A stretch of 64,000 nucleotides of DNA from Prinia subflava (taxonomy: Eukaryota > Chordata > Aves > Passeriformes > Cisticolidae). Position numbers and translations under genes: made by a program. This document shows, piece by piece, positions 44,479 through 55,165 of this stretch. Position 1 is the first letter of the stretch. Each line of letters begins with the position of its first letter. The notes beneath the pieces are model-generated. The model ran no database searches, had not been told where the DNA came from, and was given only the letters and a program-made list of their open reading frames with translations. Where the stretch lies: positions 496,001 to 560,000 of the forward strand of contig NW_026960612.1 in NCBI RefSeq assembly GCF_021018805.1, given 5' to 3'.

Positions 44479-44995
44479 TGTTATAAATGCTCAACCAATT
44501 TCAATAGACCCAGGATCGGCATTAGGTGAACACCTGTCACAGTCAGTCTAAATGTGACCCCCCCCTCTGTTCACAAAATCCCGCCTGCTTCAAGTCCCCT
44601 TATATGTTCCTTCAATATGTTGTCTGAGAGATGTGTCTTCCTCCGATGTGGTGTCTGAGGTTCCTGTAAACATCCAATGATTGACCCCCCAGTAGTCCTT
44701 GTCGCCAGACAAAGAGATGGCTCCTTCCTTAATGGCGGTGATTAGTGTCATCCCTCCACCCAGCTACACCTTTGTCCTTTCTGAAAAGTAACTTTACAAG
44801 CCTGGGCTTGCCCATTTCCAGGGCAAAACCCTTGCTTATAAGTTAACTGTATTTTACACCCATATTCTTAACAAAACATAATAAAAAAGCATGAATTATC
44901 CCTGGTCATCTATAACAATCTTCATCTCAAAAACTAAAAATCCCCTTTTCCTTAGGAGCAAAGAGCTTCATATCACTTTTAACTAAATCTTTACA
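44479..44995 (-). mobile_element. gamma-like 5' LTR
   Basis: On the plus strand TGTTATAAATGC to CTTTACA, with blocks shared with the LTR at 2665 (GATCGGCA-T-GGTGAAC, GTCCCCTTATAT, ACAAGCCTGG-CTTG). A purine tract (rc GTTGGGGGAGA) abuts the U3 end. The primer site and start of leader follow on the left. Confidence 0.7.
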
Positions 44996-45006
44996 TCTCC
45001 CCCAAC

Positions 45007-45878
45007 AGCATTCATATGTTACAGCAAAAATAGTCCATTATCCTTAGTTTACTAGAGACGTCCAGCCAGTTTAGGCAACTCCTTCTCCTTTGTTCCAAAG
45101 TCTTCTCACTCACACTTCACTGACTTCAGGGTCATGCTATGTCTCTTTATAGTTCCATCATGTTATCTGTCCTCACTTTCGGGAAGGGCCAATGCTCTGG
45201 GAGTTCCATTTGCTGGCAGGAGAGTTAAAACTTGCCCAGGCCTGTGGCGGTCATGTGGTCTCAGCTGAGCAGCAGCTGCAAAGATCTCAAAGACATGCCA
45301 GCAGAGGAGGCTGGTGGATGCTTTCTTTTCCACCCCTCGATCTGAGATAGCTCAGCTCAGGGATGCCATCAGAGTTTTCCAGCTCCCCTTCCTCGGTGCC
45401 GGCTGCTACCGGGCCCGGCCATGGCCAGGCTCCCTCTGCCGCGGCCTCCAGCAGGTGGTCAGCCCTGACGAGCCGGAGCCTTCCGTCTCCCCCGCCGGCA
45501 GCCGGGGAGAAAAGGGGCTCAGCCGGCTGGGCCGCTTCCCACAGCAGCGGCTCCCAGAGACTTGGCCGGGCCCAGCCCAGCCACCCAAGGCAGAGCGGGC
45601 CTAAGCTGGGCCCCACTGCTGCCCGTGATGTTACCTGGTGCCTCACCGGGAGGAGAGAGAGGGAGGGCTTGCCCAAAGCCTCAGTTTTATATGGGTATTA
45701 CCAAAAGTTGCATTCTGTTTTCTCAGTGGTCAAACTACATACCAATAGTCAAGAACTGGCCCTTGATAGGTTGTTGTCTTTTCTAAAGAAATCTAAGGTC
45801 CTAACAGGGCAATAGTCCATATTCTTCTTTAACTAAAACCCAAACTGTGTTAACCCATAACATTAGCTCATACCTTTG
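45007..45878. other. unassigned; GC-rich patch
   Basis: No recognisable gene. 45350-45640 is GC-rich and open on both strands (129-150 codons) but shows no domain or splice context; openness follows composition. It lies just outside the young provirus and is flanked by AT-richer DNA. Confidence 0.4.
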
Positions 45879-45884
45879 GGATCC

Positions 45885-46209
45885 TGTGTGGGTGATAGCT
45901 AGGGACAGGCGCTCGGAAGATCACGTGATGTCACGGGAAGATAAGGACCCTCCCCCCGTCCCTTCGGTGGTGGCCCCTCCTAGCCCCATTAGCTTCCCAC
46001 CAACCACTGACCTTTAGATCCTTTGCCCTCCCACTGACATAGTAGAAGACCCTTTAGACTATTTAACCCCATGTGTAATACAATAAACCGCCATTTGCCG
46101 TCCACCACATTGGTGTCAGCGTGTTAGTGGCCCGAGTAGCTCGAGGACGTCGAGCTGCCGTGCTGACTCTTTGAAACCAGGTCGCCATTGCCTCATATCG
46201 AAGGCAACA
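45885..46209 (+). repeat. 5' LTR of the gag-env provirus
   Basis: 325 bp, TGTGTGGGTGATAGC to GAAGGCAACA. U3 has a CACGTG E-box (45922-45927) overlapping a CRE-like TGATGTCA, TATTTAA at 46060-46066 and AATAAA at 46082-46087. These suggest an intact pol II promoter and poly(A) signal. Confidence 0.95.
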
Positions 46210-46212
46210 TTC

Positions 46213-46231
46213 TGGTGCCGAAAGCCCGGGA
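46213..46231 (+). promoter_or_regulatory. primer binding site, tRNA-Phe-like
   Basis: TGGTGCCGAAAGCCCGGGA, three bases after the LTR. From general knowledge this is a tRNA-Phe type site with one extra G. Confidence 0.6.
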
Positions 46232-46343
46232 ACAAGAAAAACGCTCGGGAGTCGGGATTTTTCGCCTGGACAGGAGCAGCGGCCGGGGCAGGCCAAAGGA
46301 ACTGACCCTCGGCGGGGGAGACGTCCCCGGACCAGCGAGACTC

Positions 46344-49300
46344 ATGGAGGCAATCGCGAAGGTCGTAAGTGTAATTCACAGACAGTGGGAGATTGAGTGC
46401 AAGCCCAGAGATTTACAACTTGCTTTGGCAAGATTACTGGAGCTTGGGGTGATAGAGCGCCCAGTAGAAATCCTCCATTCGGAGGTATGGGGGAGGTGTA
46501 CACTCGCGCTGGCCGAAGATACGGAATCCACAGGGAGCGGGAAACACCTTAAAGCATGGGGGAGGGTCAAGCAAAGTTTACGGAAAGCGCTGGAAGAACA
46601 AGAGACCTGGAGTGCCGCCCGTGTGTGTTTGCTGGCCACTCCTAAGCTGGGAGTGGGGGCCACCACGCAAACGGCGTTTGAAAATGATTTATCCGAGTGC
46701 GAGAAGCCGCGGGAGCCAAGCACGCTTCCCCCCTCCCGGAGCCCGAGCCCAAAGTCCCCGGTGCCCTCAGGGAACCCCCCGACCCCCACCCCGAGCCCGT
46801 CGGCTTCCCCCCCGCCCGCGGAGCCTTCCCGGGCATCCGGAGGTCCCTCCTCAGTCCCCTTGCCGTCGATCGGTGGTTCGGTACCCGAGGCGCGGCAGCG
46901 CGGGCGATTTTTCTGGCAAGGACTGGCCGAAGAGGCCAGAGACGCCGAGCACGTGGCTCAGGAGAGCACGCGGCCGGCACCGCCACCGTACGGGTTTGAA
47001 AATGGCGCCGGCGGCAGCGGGGAGGGGCGGGGTCTGAACGTTTGTGGTGGGGAGAGCCCGGAGCCGTGGGTGTGCGCCAGTGCGCATGCGCAGGGGAAAG
47101 CCGGGGAAGAGGGAGAGAAGTGCGTGCTCGGACAGGAGCCGCGGGCTTCTGCTGGCGCGTGCGCGCAGCAGGAGGGGAGGGGGTGCATGTTCGGAGCGGC
47201 GCCGCGAGTCCCCGCAGGCGCGTGCGCGCCGGGAAGCGGCGGGGAAAGCGCGCCCGGCCCGGCGCCGTGGGCTTCCGCGGGCGCGTGCGCGCCGGGAGGC
47301 GGTGGGGAAGGCGCGTTCGGGGAGGCGCCGCCGTTCCCCGCGGACGTGCACACGCGGGAAAGCCGCGGAGAGCGCCCGCGTAGTTCGGAGCCGTGGTTTT
47401 CCGCGGACCCGCATGCACGGGACAGCGGCGAGGAGCGCGTGCGCGCCTCGGGGCCGCGGTTTCCCGCAGGCACGCACGTGCGGGAGGGGCGCGAGGAGCA
47501 CGTGTCCCGTCGGGAGCTGCGCTCAGCACTGCCAGCATTTAGGGGAGAGACCTCGCCCCGCAAGAGGCAGGGCAAGCCCAGGGGGCGAGAGCAGAGCCAC
47601 CCCCGAGAGGGGGGGCGAGAGCGGAGCCACCCCCGAGAGGGGGGGCGGGAGCGGAGCCACCCCCGAGAGGGGGGGCGGGAGCGGAGCCACCCCCGAGAGG
47701 GGGGGCGGGAGTGGAGCCACCCCCGAGAGGGGGGGCGGGAGTGGAGCCACCCCCGAGAGGAGGGGCGAGGCCGGAGCCGCACTGAACGACACTCAAACCC
47801 AGAAGTGAGCTGGCAGTGTGTCTCTGACTCCTTATCAGACAGTACCGGCGGCAGCAGCTCCGGAGAGCAGACAGAGAGTGATTGGGATTCAGAAACAAAG
47901 AGAGCAGAACCAACACGATTTAAAATGAAACCTAATAAAGCTTTCAGCCACTCCAAAAAGAGTTTACAACATGAGCCAGCCCAGGTCACTGACTGGGGAA
48001 AAATAAAAATAGCCTGTGCTGAGTGGACACCGGCTTCCACAGTGAAAGCATTCCCAGTAAGGGTTGCTAGAATAGAGGACAACCAACAAAAAATATACAC
48101 GCCAGTAAATCCCAAAGACATACAAACAATTGTAAAAGCGATTCCAGAGAAAAGGAACGAACCGAGAGCACCCAAGTGTCCCACGCCGGTGAGACCCAGG
48201 CAACAACGATGCTTTTGTATGATTTTGCTATTGGGGCTGGTTGCCAGAATGCAAGCCAGCCCAGACTATTATCCTCATCAACCATTCAGGTGGGTCATGA
48301 AACACCTTTCAAATGACAAGGTGCTCAAAGAAATCACCACACCGGGCACCCCATCCTTTGTGTTTCACATCACTGATCTGTTCCCGGGGCGACCAAAGAT
48401 AGACCGCCACGCCCCACACCTCATGCACATGTACATGGCCTACTGGTGCCCAGCCTCTAACCCAGGGAAAAGGTACTGCAACTACCCGGGGTGGGGCCAC
48501 TGTGGTTACTGGGGCTGTGAAACCATTGTTACAGATGCCAGACCATCAGGATATGGGTGGGACCCACAGGAACCCGATAAATTCTTACAGTTCTCCTGGG
48601 CACCCACCGGCTGTAACAAACCCTTCTTCAGGTCAGGGTTCTATCGAAACTATTATCAGGACCCTACACGCCGGACATGCACTGATTATAACATGACTGT
48701 TTTACAACCAGATCACCCTAGCTGGGCCACAGGCAGGACGTGGACAGTAGTCCTCCAGTCACCAAAAGAATGGGTGAATGTACAGATTATCAGGCTCCAG
48801 CCGCCAGTGCCCCGAGCGGTCGGACCCAAAGAAATTATTAGAGACTCACAAAAAGGGAAAAGCACAATCCACCCCAAATCTTTGCCCACAAAGGTCACCA
48901 ATACCCCGACCAGCTATGCAGATGCCTTTCAGATAGACCACTTAGCCGTGTCTGACCCGAATCCCATTTTCCGCATGCTAGAAGCTACCTTTTCATCTCT
49001 GAATGAATCCAACCCAAACCTAACCAATCCATGCTGGCTCTGTTACGATGTTAAACCTCCTTTCTATGAAGGAGTTGCTCTAAACATCCCATTCAGTTAT
49101 TCCACAGCAGATGTCCCCCACCAGTGCAGGTGGGACACTCCCCGCAGAGGAATCACCTTGAGTCAAGTCACGGGTCAGGGAAAATGCTTTGGCAGTGCAA
49201 CTTTAGCCAAGCAGAAGGGAAATGTTTGCACCGAAGTTGTCAAACCTGACAAGAAGATCAATAAGTGGGTGATCCCAGCTGCATCCGGAATGTGGGTTTG

Positions 49301-50012
49301 TCAACGGTCTGGGGTGAGTCCTTGTGTGTCCCTGGCCAAATTCAATGACTCTGATGATTTTTGTATCCAAGTTCTGATTGTTCCTAGGGTCTTGTACCGC
49401 TCAGACGAGGAGGTGTGTCAACTTTCCGAGGAACCGGGCCGGCTCCACAAGCGAGAGATAATAACAGGGGTAACCATCGCGATGCTGCTCGGCCTGGGAG
49501 CAGCCGGTACAGCCACAGGTGTCTCAGCCCTCGTGACCCAACACCAAGGACTTTCTCAATTACAAGTGACTATCGACGAGGACTTGCAGAGGATCGAGAA
49601 ATCCATCTCCTTCCTGGAGAAATCGGTTTCCTCACTTTCAGAAGTCGTCCTGCAGAACAGGCGGGGACTGGACCTCCTGTTCATGCAACAAGGAGGCTTG
49701 TGTGCCGCCTTGAAAGAAGAATGCTGTTTTTATGCTGATCATACAGGAGTCGTTAGAGACTCCATGGCAGAGCTCCGAGATAGACTGGCTCAGAAAAAGA
49801 AAGACAGGGAAGCCCAACAGGGCTGGTTCGAGTCCTGGTTCAATCAATCGCCATGGCTCACCACCCTAATTTCCACATTGATAGGTCCATTGGCAATGTT
49901 ACTCTTAGCTCTCGCCATTGGACCATGCCTGTTAAACAAGCTGGTCACATTTATTCAAACACGCCTAGAACGGGCCAACATTCTATTTGTAGGACAGCAA
50001 CAATTGTTGTAA
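46344..50012 (+). CDS. Gag-Env fusion polyprotein of the young provirus
   Basis: The frame opens at 46188 in the LTR, but ATG 46344 (MEAIAKVVSVIH) is the likely Gag start: 1222 residues. Residues about 1-110 resemble a class II/alpharetro-type MA. Then a long proline/glycine/arginine-rich region with a PPPY late motif (RPAPPPYGF), six GGRERSHPRE repeats, and a CA N-terminal fragment (TVKAFPVRVARI, YTPVNPKDIQTIVKAIPEK). This joins directly, in frame, to a gamma-type Env: signal-like MILLLGLVARMQA, SU with a CWLC motif (NPCWLCYD), cleavage region RLHKR before the fusion-like IITGVTIAMLLGLGAAG, LQNRRGLDLLF block, CX6CC (CAALKEECC), membrane span and short tail. Cleavage site lacks Arg at P4. Env would normally be made from a spliced mRNA. 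No stop or frameshift seen; expression unknown. Confidence 0.9.
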   Translation: MEAIAKVVSVIHRQWEIECKPRDLQLALARLLELGVIERPVEILHSEVWGRCTLALAEDTESTGSGKHLKAWGRVKQSLRKALEEQETWSAARVCLLATPKLGVGATTQTAFENDLSECEKPREPSTLPPSRSPSPKSPVPSGNPPTPTPSPSASPPPAEPSRASGGPSSVPLPSIGGSVPEARQRGRFFWQGLAEEARDAEHVAQESTRPAPPPYGFENGAGGSGEGRGLNVCGGESPEPWVCASAHAQGKAGEEGEKCVLGQEPRASAGACAQQEGRGCMFGAAPRVPAGACAPGSGGESAPGPAPWASAGACAPGGGGEGAFGEAPPFPADVHTRESRGERPRSSEPWFSADPHARDSGEERVRASGPRFPAGTHVREGREEHVSRRELRSALPAFRGETSPRKRQGKPRGREQSHPREGGRERSHPREGGRERSHPREGGRERSHPREGGREWSHPREGGREWSHPREEGRGRSRTERHSNPEVSWQCVSDSLSDSTGGSSSGEQTESDWDSETKRAEPTRFKMKPNKAFSHSKKSLQHEPAQVTDWGKIKIACAEWTPASTVKAFPVRVARIEDNQQKIYTPVNPKDIQTIVKAIPEKRNEPRAPKCPTPVRPRQQRCFCMILLLGLVARMQASPDYYPHQPFRWVMKHLSNDKVLKEITTPGTPSFVFHITDLFPGRPKIDRHAPHLMHMYMAYWCPASNPGKRYCNYPGWGHCGYWGCETIVTDARPSGYGWDPQEPDKFLQFSWAPTGCNKPFFRSGFYRNYYQDPTRRTCTDYNMTVLQPDHPSWATGRTWTVVLQSPKEWVNVQIIRLQPPVPRAVGPKEIIRDSQKGKSTIHPKSLPTKVTNTPTSYADAFQIDHLAVSDPNPIFRMLEATFSSLNESNPNLTNPCWLCYDVKPPFYEGVALNIPFSYSTADVPHQCRWDTPRRGITLSQVTGQGKCFGSATLAKQKGNVCTEVVKPDKKINKWVIPAASGMWVCQRSGVSPCVSLAKFNDSDDFCIQVLIVPRVLYRSDEEVCQLSEEPGRLHKREIITGVTIAMLLGLGAAGTATGVSALVTQHQGLSQLQVTIDEDLQRIEKSISFLEKSVSSLSEVVLQNRRGLDLLFMQQGGLCAALKEECCFYADHTGVVRDSMAELRDRLAQKKKDREAQQGWFESWFNQSPWLTTLISTLIGPLAMLLLALAIGPCLLNKLVTFIQTRLERANILFVGQQQLL
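46359..46370 (+). promoter_or_regulatory. candidate splice donor six to seven codons into gag
   Basis: AAG|GTC|GTAAGT: either AAG|GT at 46361/46362 or C|GTAAGT at 46364/46365. A donor just inside gag is the arrangement known for alpharetroviruses, in which env mRNA borrows the gag start. An acceptor upstream of the env signal region (about 48190-48215) would be needed; none is proved. Confidence 0.5.
47585..47764 (+). repeat. six tandem 30-bp repeats within gag
   Basis: Units start at 47585, 47615, 47645, 47675, 47705 and 47735 (gcgRgagYRgagccaccccc) and encode GGRERSHPRE with small changes. The array is in frame, so copy number changes by ten residues at a time. A decayed unit follows at 47765. 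Confidence 0.95.
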
Positions 50013-50168
50013 ACCAAACTGTGAACACTGCCAGTTGCAAAGTTCTGCCTAGTCAGCCTCACAGAATTTACTCAAGTTTTCCAAACCCCTTCTTTTTTTT
50101 TTTATCAAGTTACTACCTTGTACCCCTTTTCTCCAATGCCTCTAACTACCTCATTTTTTTTTTTTGTG

Positions 50169-50184
50169 AAAAGGGGGGGGGAGA
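50169..50184 (+). promoter_or_regulatory. polypurine tract of the gag-env provirus
   Basis: AAAAGGGGGGGGGAGA directly before the 3' LTR TGTGTGG. T runs at 50093 and 50155 lie between env and this tract. Confidence 0.9.
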
Positions 50185-50509
50185 TGTGTGGGTGATAGCT
50201 AGGGACAGGCGCTCGGAAGATCACGTGATGTCACGGGAAGATAAGGACCCTCCCCCCGTCCCTTCGGTGGTGGCCCCTCCTAGCCCCATTAGCTTCCCAC
50301 CAACCACTGACCTTTAGATCCTTTGCCCTCCCACTGACATAGTAGAAGACCCTTTAGACTATTTAACCCCATGTGTAATACAATAAACCGCCATTTGCCG
50401 TCCACCACATTGGTGTCAGCGTGTTAGTGGCCCGAGTAGCTCGAGGACGTCGAGCTGCCGTGCTGACTCTTTGAAACCAGGTCGCCATTGCCTCATATCG
50501 AAGGCAACA
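50185..50509 (+). repeat. 3' LTR of the gag-env provirus
   Basis: 325 bp, identical to 45885-46209 as far as can be read. Followed by the GGATCC duplication at 50510-50515. Confidence 0.95.
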
Positions 50510-50515
50510 GGATCC

Positions 50516-51769
50516 TAGATCAAAATTACTGCAAATAAGGCAGTTTCATTTTTCTGAGCATGTTTATGTGATTGCATCATTTGCAAAGAATTGTAAAAAG
50601 TAAACAGAGAGAGATGTGAGCTGCAGCTGACTCTGAGGGAGAGAAATATTAATGAACTTGGTGTTATGGTCTGTGAGCACCACAGGAGAAAGGCAGCCAG
50701 GTTCAGGTGAAGGAGGCAGCTTAGAGGAAAGCTTCTTTCACCAAAATGCAAGTCTTGTTAGAAAGCTGGCACTGGGGGGAATGTTAGAAACAGTCTGAAG
50801 ATGGGAAATGTGTCCTGCAGTCATCAGCGTAAGAGGATCCAATAAAGGTTTGTGAATCTGAATACATTATGTAATCATTTCTGGGCTGCTGCACAAACTA
50901 CTTGCTGTGCCTGAGCAAATTGAATTTTAAGGAGCTGGGATCTGGAGTCAGAATAAATAGAGGACTGAATGTTACTTGGGAAGAGAGGGCAGAAACACTG
51001 CCGTGCAGGCAGATGGTTAGCATAGTTTGTTTCAGATGCAGGTATTTCTGTGCATAATTTTAGACTTCAGAGAGATGAAAAAAAAATTCAGAAATTGGGA
51101 GGCAAAGCAGACAAAAAGAATGTATGAATTATACTCAAAGCTGTTTTAATGAAAAAACATAGCTAGGAGTGTTGGAAAACCAAAGAGAATTTTAATTGCT
51201 AGAGACAGTCCATTAAGAAAGCTCAGGGATTTCTCATTGTTGGCCACAAATGAAGAGGAAATAGACAGGTAGGAACCAGGCAGTGAAATCTTCTGGTTAG
51301 GACTCCACCAAACAGTGTTTGGTAGTCAACAAATAGATCATTAATGGTTAAATTCTAGAAAAGGAATAGAGGGGACAGTATGTGGTAGTCACGATGCCCT
51401 CAAAAGTGAGCCGCTTAGTGCAGAGGAACTGATCTAGTCTGAGGAGTACTTCCAAAGCAGTTCTGAGGGAACTGTGTGCAGTGAGAAAATACAGATAAAA
51501 TGAAAAAAAACCCCCAGCATTACAGACCCATAATGAATTTGTTGAATGTGTTTTTTATTTGTTGTATTTTTGCAACAATTAAAAAACAGTAAGTCAGAAT
51601 GATTGAGTCATGCTTGGATACCACCAACAGCAAGCAGTGGCTCGCAAGATTGGTGGCTTCTGGCTTTTGCACATGCTAACAGCATGTGCATTTCACCAGA
51701 AATTCTTTCTTCCACTCTCCCACAACTGAAGAACAGAAAAAACAAACAACAAATCATAAACCCAAACTA
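50516..51769. other. no gene seen
   Basis: Purine-rich, AT-leaning flank without coding or retroviral motifs. Confidence 0.5.
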
Positions 51770-51774
51770 CCCAT

Positions 51775-52330
51775 TGTCTTGGTTTGGAAAGAGGTATCTG
51801 TCAGGGAAAACTGGGGTTCCCCTTGGAATGGAGAATGTAAAAACTCCCTCCCTCCAAATTATTACAATTTTGCAATTAGGAGCTTTCAGGCAAAAATATG
51901 GGAATAGGAATAATAGTTGTTTACTAGGAATATTAAAAAGAAAAAAATACAAATGCAGTAGTCCAAAAAACAAACAAGCAAACAAACAAAAGTCCTAGAA
52001 AACCCTGACAGAGGTATGACCTGACACCCTGTTGTTAGGGTTGGAAGCAGTCCAAATAAGTCCTCCTGGAGTAACAGATGCTGTTCTGTGAAGTAGAGAT
52101 GATTCTGTAGAAAAAAGAAAAGGGTCCAGTGCTGGCGAGATGGGTCCAGTCTTTCCTCCAAGGATTCAGTGGAAAAACCAGCTGCTTTAGTGTTTGGAAT
52201 TGCAGGTTTTATGCTGGTAGAAAGGCTTTGGCTCCTCCCACTGAGTGGAGCATCTCACAATTAATGAAGTAATGTTGTCAGTCATGTGAGAGGCCTTGAA
52301 TGGCCCATTCACAGGTGATGTCCTGTTACA
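51775..52330 (+). mobile_element. ERVL-like LTR, right end uncertain
   Basis: Starts TGTCTTGGTTTGGAAAG and shares with the LTR at 22309 (minus) the blocks GGAGAAT, CTCC-TCCAAATTATT, CTTTCAGGCA-A-ATATGGG and ATAGGAATA. A plausible end is CCTGTTACA at 52330. No matching TSD for CCCAT (51770-51774) was found, so it may be truncated by the next element. Confidence 0.6.
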
Positions 52331-52336
52331 TTCCCC

Positions 52337-52651
52337 TGTGGGAATGGTTTCTCCCCCCTCAGGGACCCCTAGAGCGTGTAACCATGTAGTTTAACCCTTC
52401 CTCCCCTTTCTGACCCTATTGGCTGTTTCCCAAACTGCCCCTCCCTGGCAAGAGCTGAGAAAAGACCCTCTCCCTCTATGCACGCCCTCTTTCCCTCCGG
52501 ACACCACCTGGCATAAACATCTTGAACTGCAGCTGGGGGTCAGAGCCTCTTTTGGAGTCCTTTATCCTGTCCATGAAATATTCCTCCAAAGCCTTCTAAG
52601 GCCTGAGCTAGCATTGGAACCTCGGAGGGGTTAAAAGGAGGATTTATTTCA
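52337..52651 (+). mobile_element. possible 5' LTR of the tandem class II ERV
   Basis: TGTGGGAATGG to TTATTTCA, directly before a primer-site-like sequence. It has CCAAT (rc of ATTGG) and a CATAAA poly(A)-like signal but no clear TATA box. The boundaries are inferred from the primer site and the TG...CA rule; the true LTR could begin at 51775. Confidence 0.35.
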
Positions 52652-52653
52652 GT

Positions 52654-52671
52654 TGGCACCCAAGTGGATTT
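52654..52671 (+). promoter_or_regulatory. possible primer binding site, tRNA-Lys-like
   Basis: TGGCACCCAAGTGGATTT, a diverged version of a tRNA-Lys(1,2)-type site. Downstream, CAGGTAAGT at 52891-52899 is a consensus splice donor in the leader before gag, supporting the position. Confidence 0.5.
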
Positions 52672-53268
52672 TTATGAATTTCTAGAAACCCACGTGTGAG
52701 CTGGAGACCCCCAACTAGGGTCTCAGAAGTTTTTTTGGGAAGATCAACTCCCCTACAGCATTTTTGGCCACATTCTGTAGATATAAGTGTTTAGGGATTA
52801 AGCTCGTAGCTCATGTTTTCCGCCCAATCATGCGTGGGCTTACGACAGGAACTTTGGATGACCGTGGCTTGGCACCACACTCTCTCAGGACAGGTAAGTC
52901 CCTCCGTTTGGCTGTTATCCCTGGTATAACCTCCAAACTGGGAGGGAGTAATTTCTTACCATCAGGATTGTGGTAGATGGGCTCTAGGACCCTGTGGCTG
53001 AAACCCCCTGCAGCTGAAACCACTTTTTTTTTTTTTTTTTTCTGCCCGTCAGAGCCCTGTCAGCCCTGGAGCCGCCCCGCCCCAGGGAGCCTTGTTTTTG
53101 TCACGTCCCCCACAAGCCAGGCAAGGCTGCAGGCCCCCTCCCCAGTGCCACCGGAGCTAGAAAAAAAAGCAGTGTGAAAAGCGATCTCAACCCCGGCCTT
53201 TGCCCCGCCTGTACCCTCTGTATATCAGAGACACAGGACTGTAGAGCCAGCCTTACTGCATCCAAAGG

Positions 53269-55049
53269 ATGGATTTTGAACAAATAGCTTTCAGAAATAT
53301 CGAAAAATGTGCTTTCAGTTACCTGTTCACCAAAAGAGTATATTAAAACAGCTTCAAGATCTTTTAATTAATGTTAGAATTTCCAAAAAGCTGCAAAAAA
53401 AATTTGTGCGCTGGCTAGCAACTGAGTTGCCAGAGGCTGACCTCCTGCAAATAGATACTGTATCATTTTGGGATAACAGTGATCGTGTACTTACAGAGAA
53501 AGTGCAGGATAATGATCAAACTGCTTCTCTATTCCCATATTTTTGCAAGCGCGTAAACAGCTTCTAGAGTTACAAAAAAACAGCCAGCCACAGAAAACTT
53601 CCCCATGTAACCCCCTCTCCGACCCCCCGACCCTCCCTTATACCCTGGTTTACCATCCTCCCAGTACCTCTATAACACAGCAGGTTTTTCTCGGGCAGAC
53701 TCCTCCAGGTGTGGGATGCCTCTCCAGGGCTCTGGCCATGCTGCAGGTCCCCAGGGAGCCACACTCCCCGTGCCAGACAATAATGGCGCTGACCAGGTGC
53801 TGATTCCTTCTTCCCATAACCCCTTCTCCCCCCCGATCTCCACCCCCACTCCATACTCCTTCCCCAATCCCTTTGTCCCTTTGGCAGCCCCACCCCACCC
53901 CTCCTCCCCTTGCCTCCCTCCCAGCTGCCGCTGCAGCAGTGAACGGGGCGGGCCCGTTTCGCCTTACAGCCACAGTGGGGGCCATGATTGCCTCATAGTG
54001 GGGGGACGGGAGCAGTCTATTCTGCAGACCCAGGACAGAGGGAGAGAGCCTCTACTTCCCAACCCCCAAGGGATTGCAAACACTGTACCTCCTATGTCCC
54101 CAGACACTGGGAGACCAGCAGAAATTTTAAGACCTTTGGCAAATGTAGGTGAAAGCATTTTCTCTGTTTCTCCTGTCACATATGTGGGTAAAAAGCATGG
54201 AACCAGACAATACCAGCAACTTTCCTACTAGGACAAGAAAGAACTTGGCAAAATACAATGTGAATTTGGTAGATCTAGTGCAATCTTTAAGGGCATGTTT
54301 CCAGCCACATTTAATTCTAATGAAATGGTGCCCAGTGACATCAAAGACTTTTTTAGATGTCTGTTATCTCCCTCAGAGTATGATCTGTGGGAAGGTATGT
54401 GGAAAAGAGCTTTAAAACATTATTACATGAGATTCATCAACCCCCTAATGCAGCTAAAGGCACTGAAGGACATGATATTACACTGGAACACCTGTGTGGT
54501 GAAGGTGTCTGGCATTGTCCTGAAAAACAAACTCGAGTGTTATCCAAGCCAATTTTACTTAGGATTAGTGGTGTTGCAGAGAAAATGTTTTATCAGCTAC
54601 CAACAATGGAAGGGAAGGGCAGCTATGTCAATATTAAACAATTTGCTACAGAGAATTTCTTGCAGTTTGTTGATCGTCTGAGGACACAGGTGGAACAAGT
54701 ACAAGACCCCGTGGTGCAGACAGAACTGATTAAGGAGATGGCTCAAAGGAATGCTAATGAGACCTGTCGTAGAATTATTCTTAGCCTTCCCCTAGAACTT
54801 CCGCCTAATCTGTCCCAGATGATAGAGGCTTGTTCAAGGAGGGCGGAAATGTTCTACGCATCTGAAAGAAATCCTGGACCTGCACACCCACAACCTACAG
54901 CACTTGCAGTACCAAACCCAAACAGTCAACCAATGTCAACAGACCAAATGAAACGTATCATCTGCCTCTGCTGCAAGAAACCAGGACACTTTGCCAGAAC
55001 TTGCCCTCAGAACCAGAAGCAGAAGAAATTCAACAAACAAAAAAACTGA
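53269..55049 (+). pseudogene. gag: class II ERV gag, broken
   Basis: ATG 53269 (MDFEQIAFRNIEK) opens MA, with a frameshift within about 25 codons; MA continues in the frame of 53307 (KLQKKFVRWLATELPEAD). A proline-rich p-region (53600-54150) follows, then CA (SPSEYDLWEGMWKRALKHY at 54320-54420), another frameshift, the major homology region (QFATENFLQFVDRL) and NC with a single zinc knuckle CLCCKKPGHFARTC. Structural polyprotein, dead through at least three frame changes. Confidence 0.82.
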
Positions 55050-55165
55050 ATTTACAGCGCGTACCCGCTGGTGATACTACAACGCGCAAAGATATAAATG
55101 TAGTGGGACTCACATTGGCAAAAGCCTCTCTTTAAAATAAAAGGGGGGAGGGCAGGTAACACGGT

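Larger units (their letters stand above)
45885..50509 (+). mobile_element. young, pol-less class II provirus with gag-env fusion ORF
   Basis: A 4625-bp provirus with two 325-bp LTRs that I find identical base for base and perfect 6-bp duplications GGATCC (45879-45884, 50510-50515). Interior: primer site, one open frame of about 1222 codons, polypurine tract. Protease, RT and integrase are absent. Mobilisation must have used enzymes in trans. Identical LTRs indicate a very recent insertion or gene conversion. Confidence 0.95.

Noticed and set aside
45287..45815. GC-rich ORFs of 129-150 codons on opposite strands, possible host exon or CpG island
   Set aside because: No splice signals, domain or supporting second exon; cannot be distinguished from compositional openness.
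46958..48184. 408-codon open frame on the minus strand
   Set aside because: Lies antisense to the gag-env frame in very GC-rich, repeat-bearing sequence; peptide is Pro/Arg/Ala/Ser-rich and periodic. Compositional shadow.
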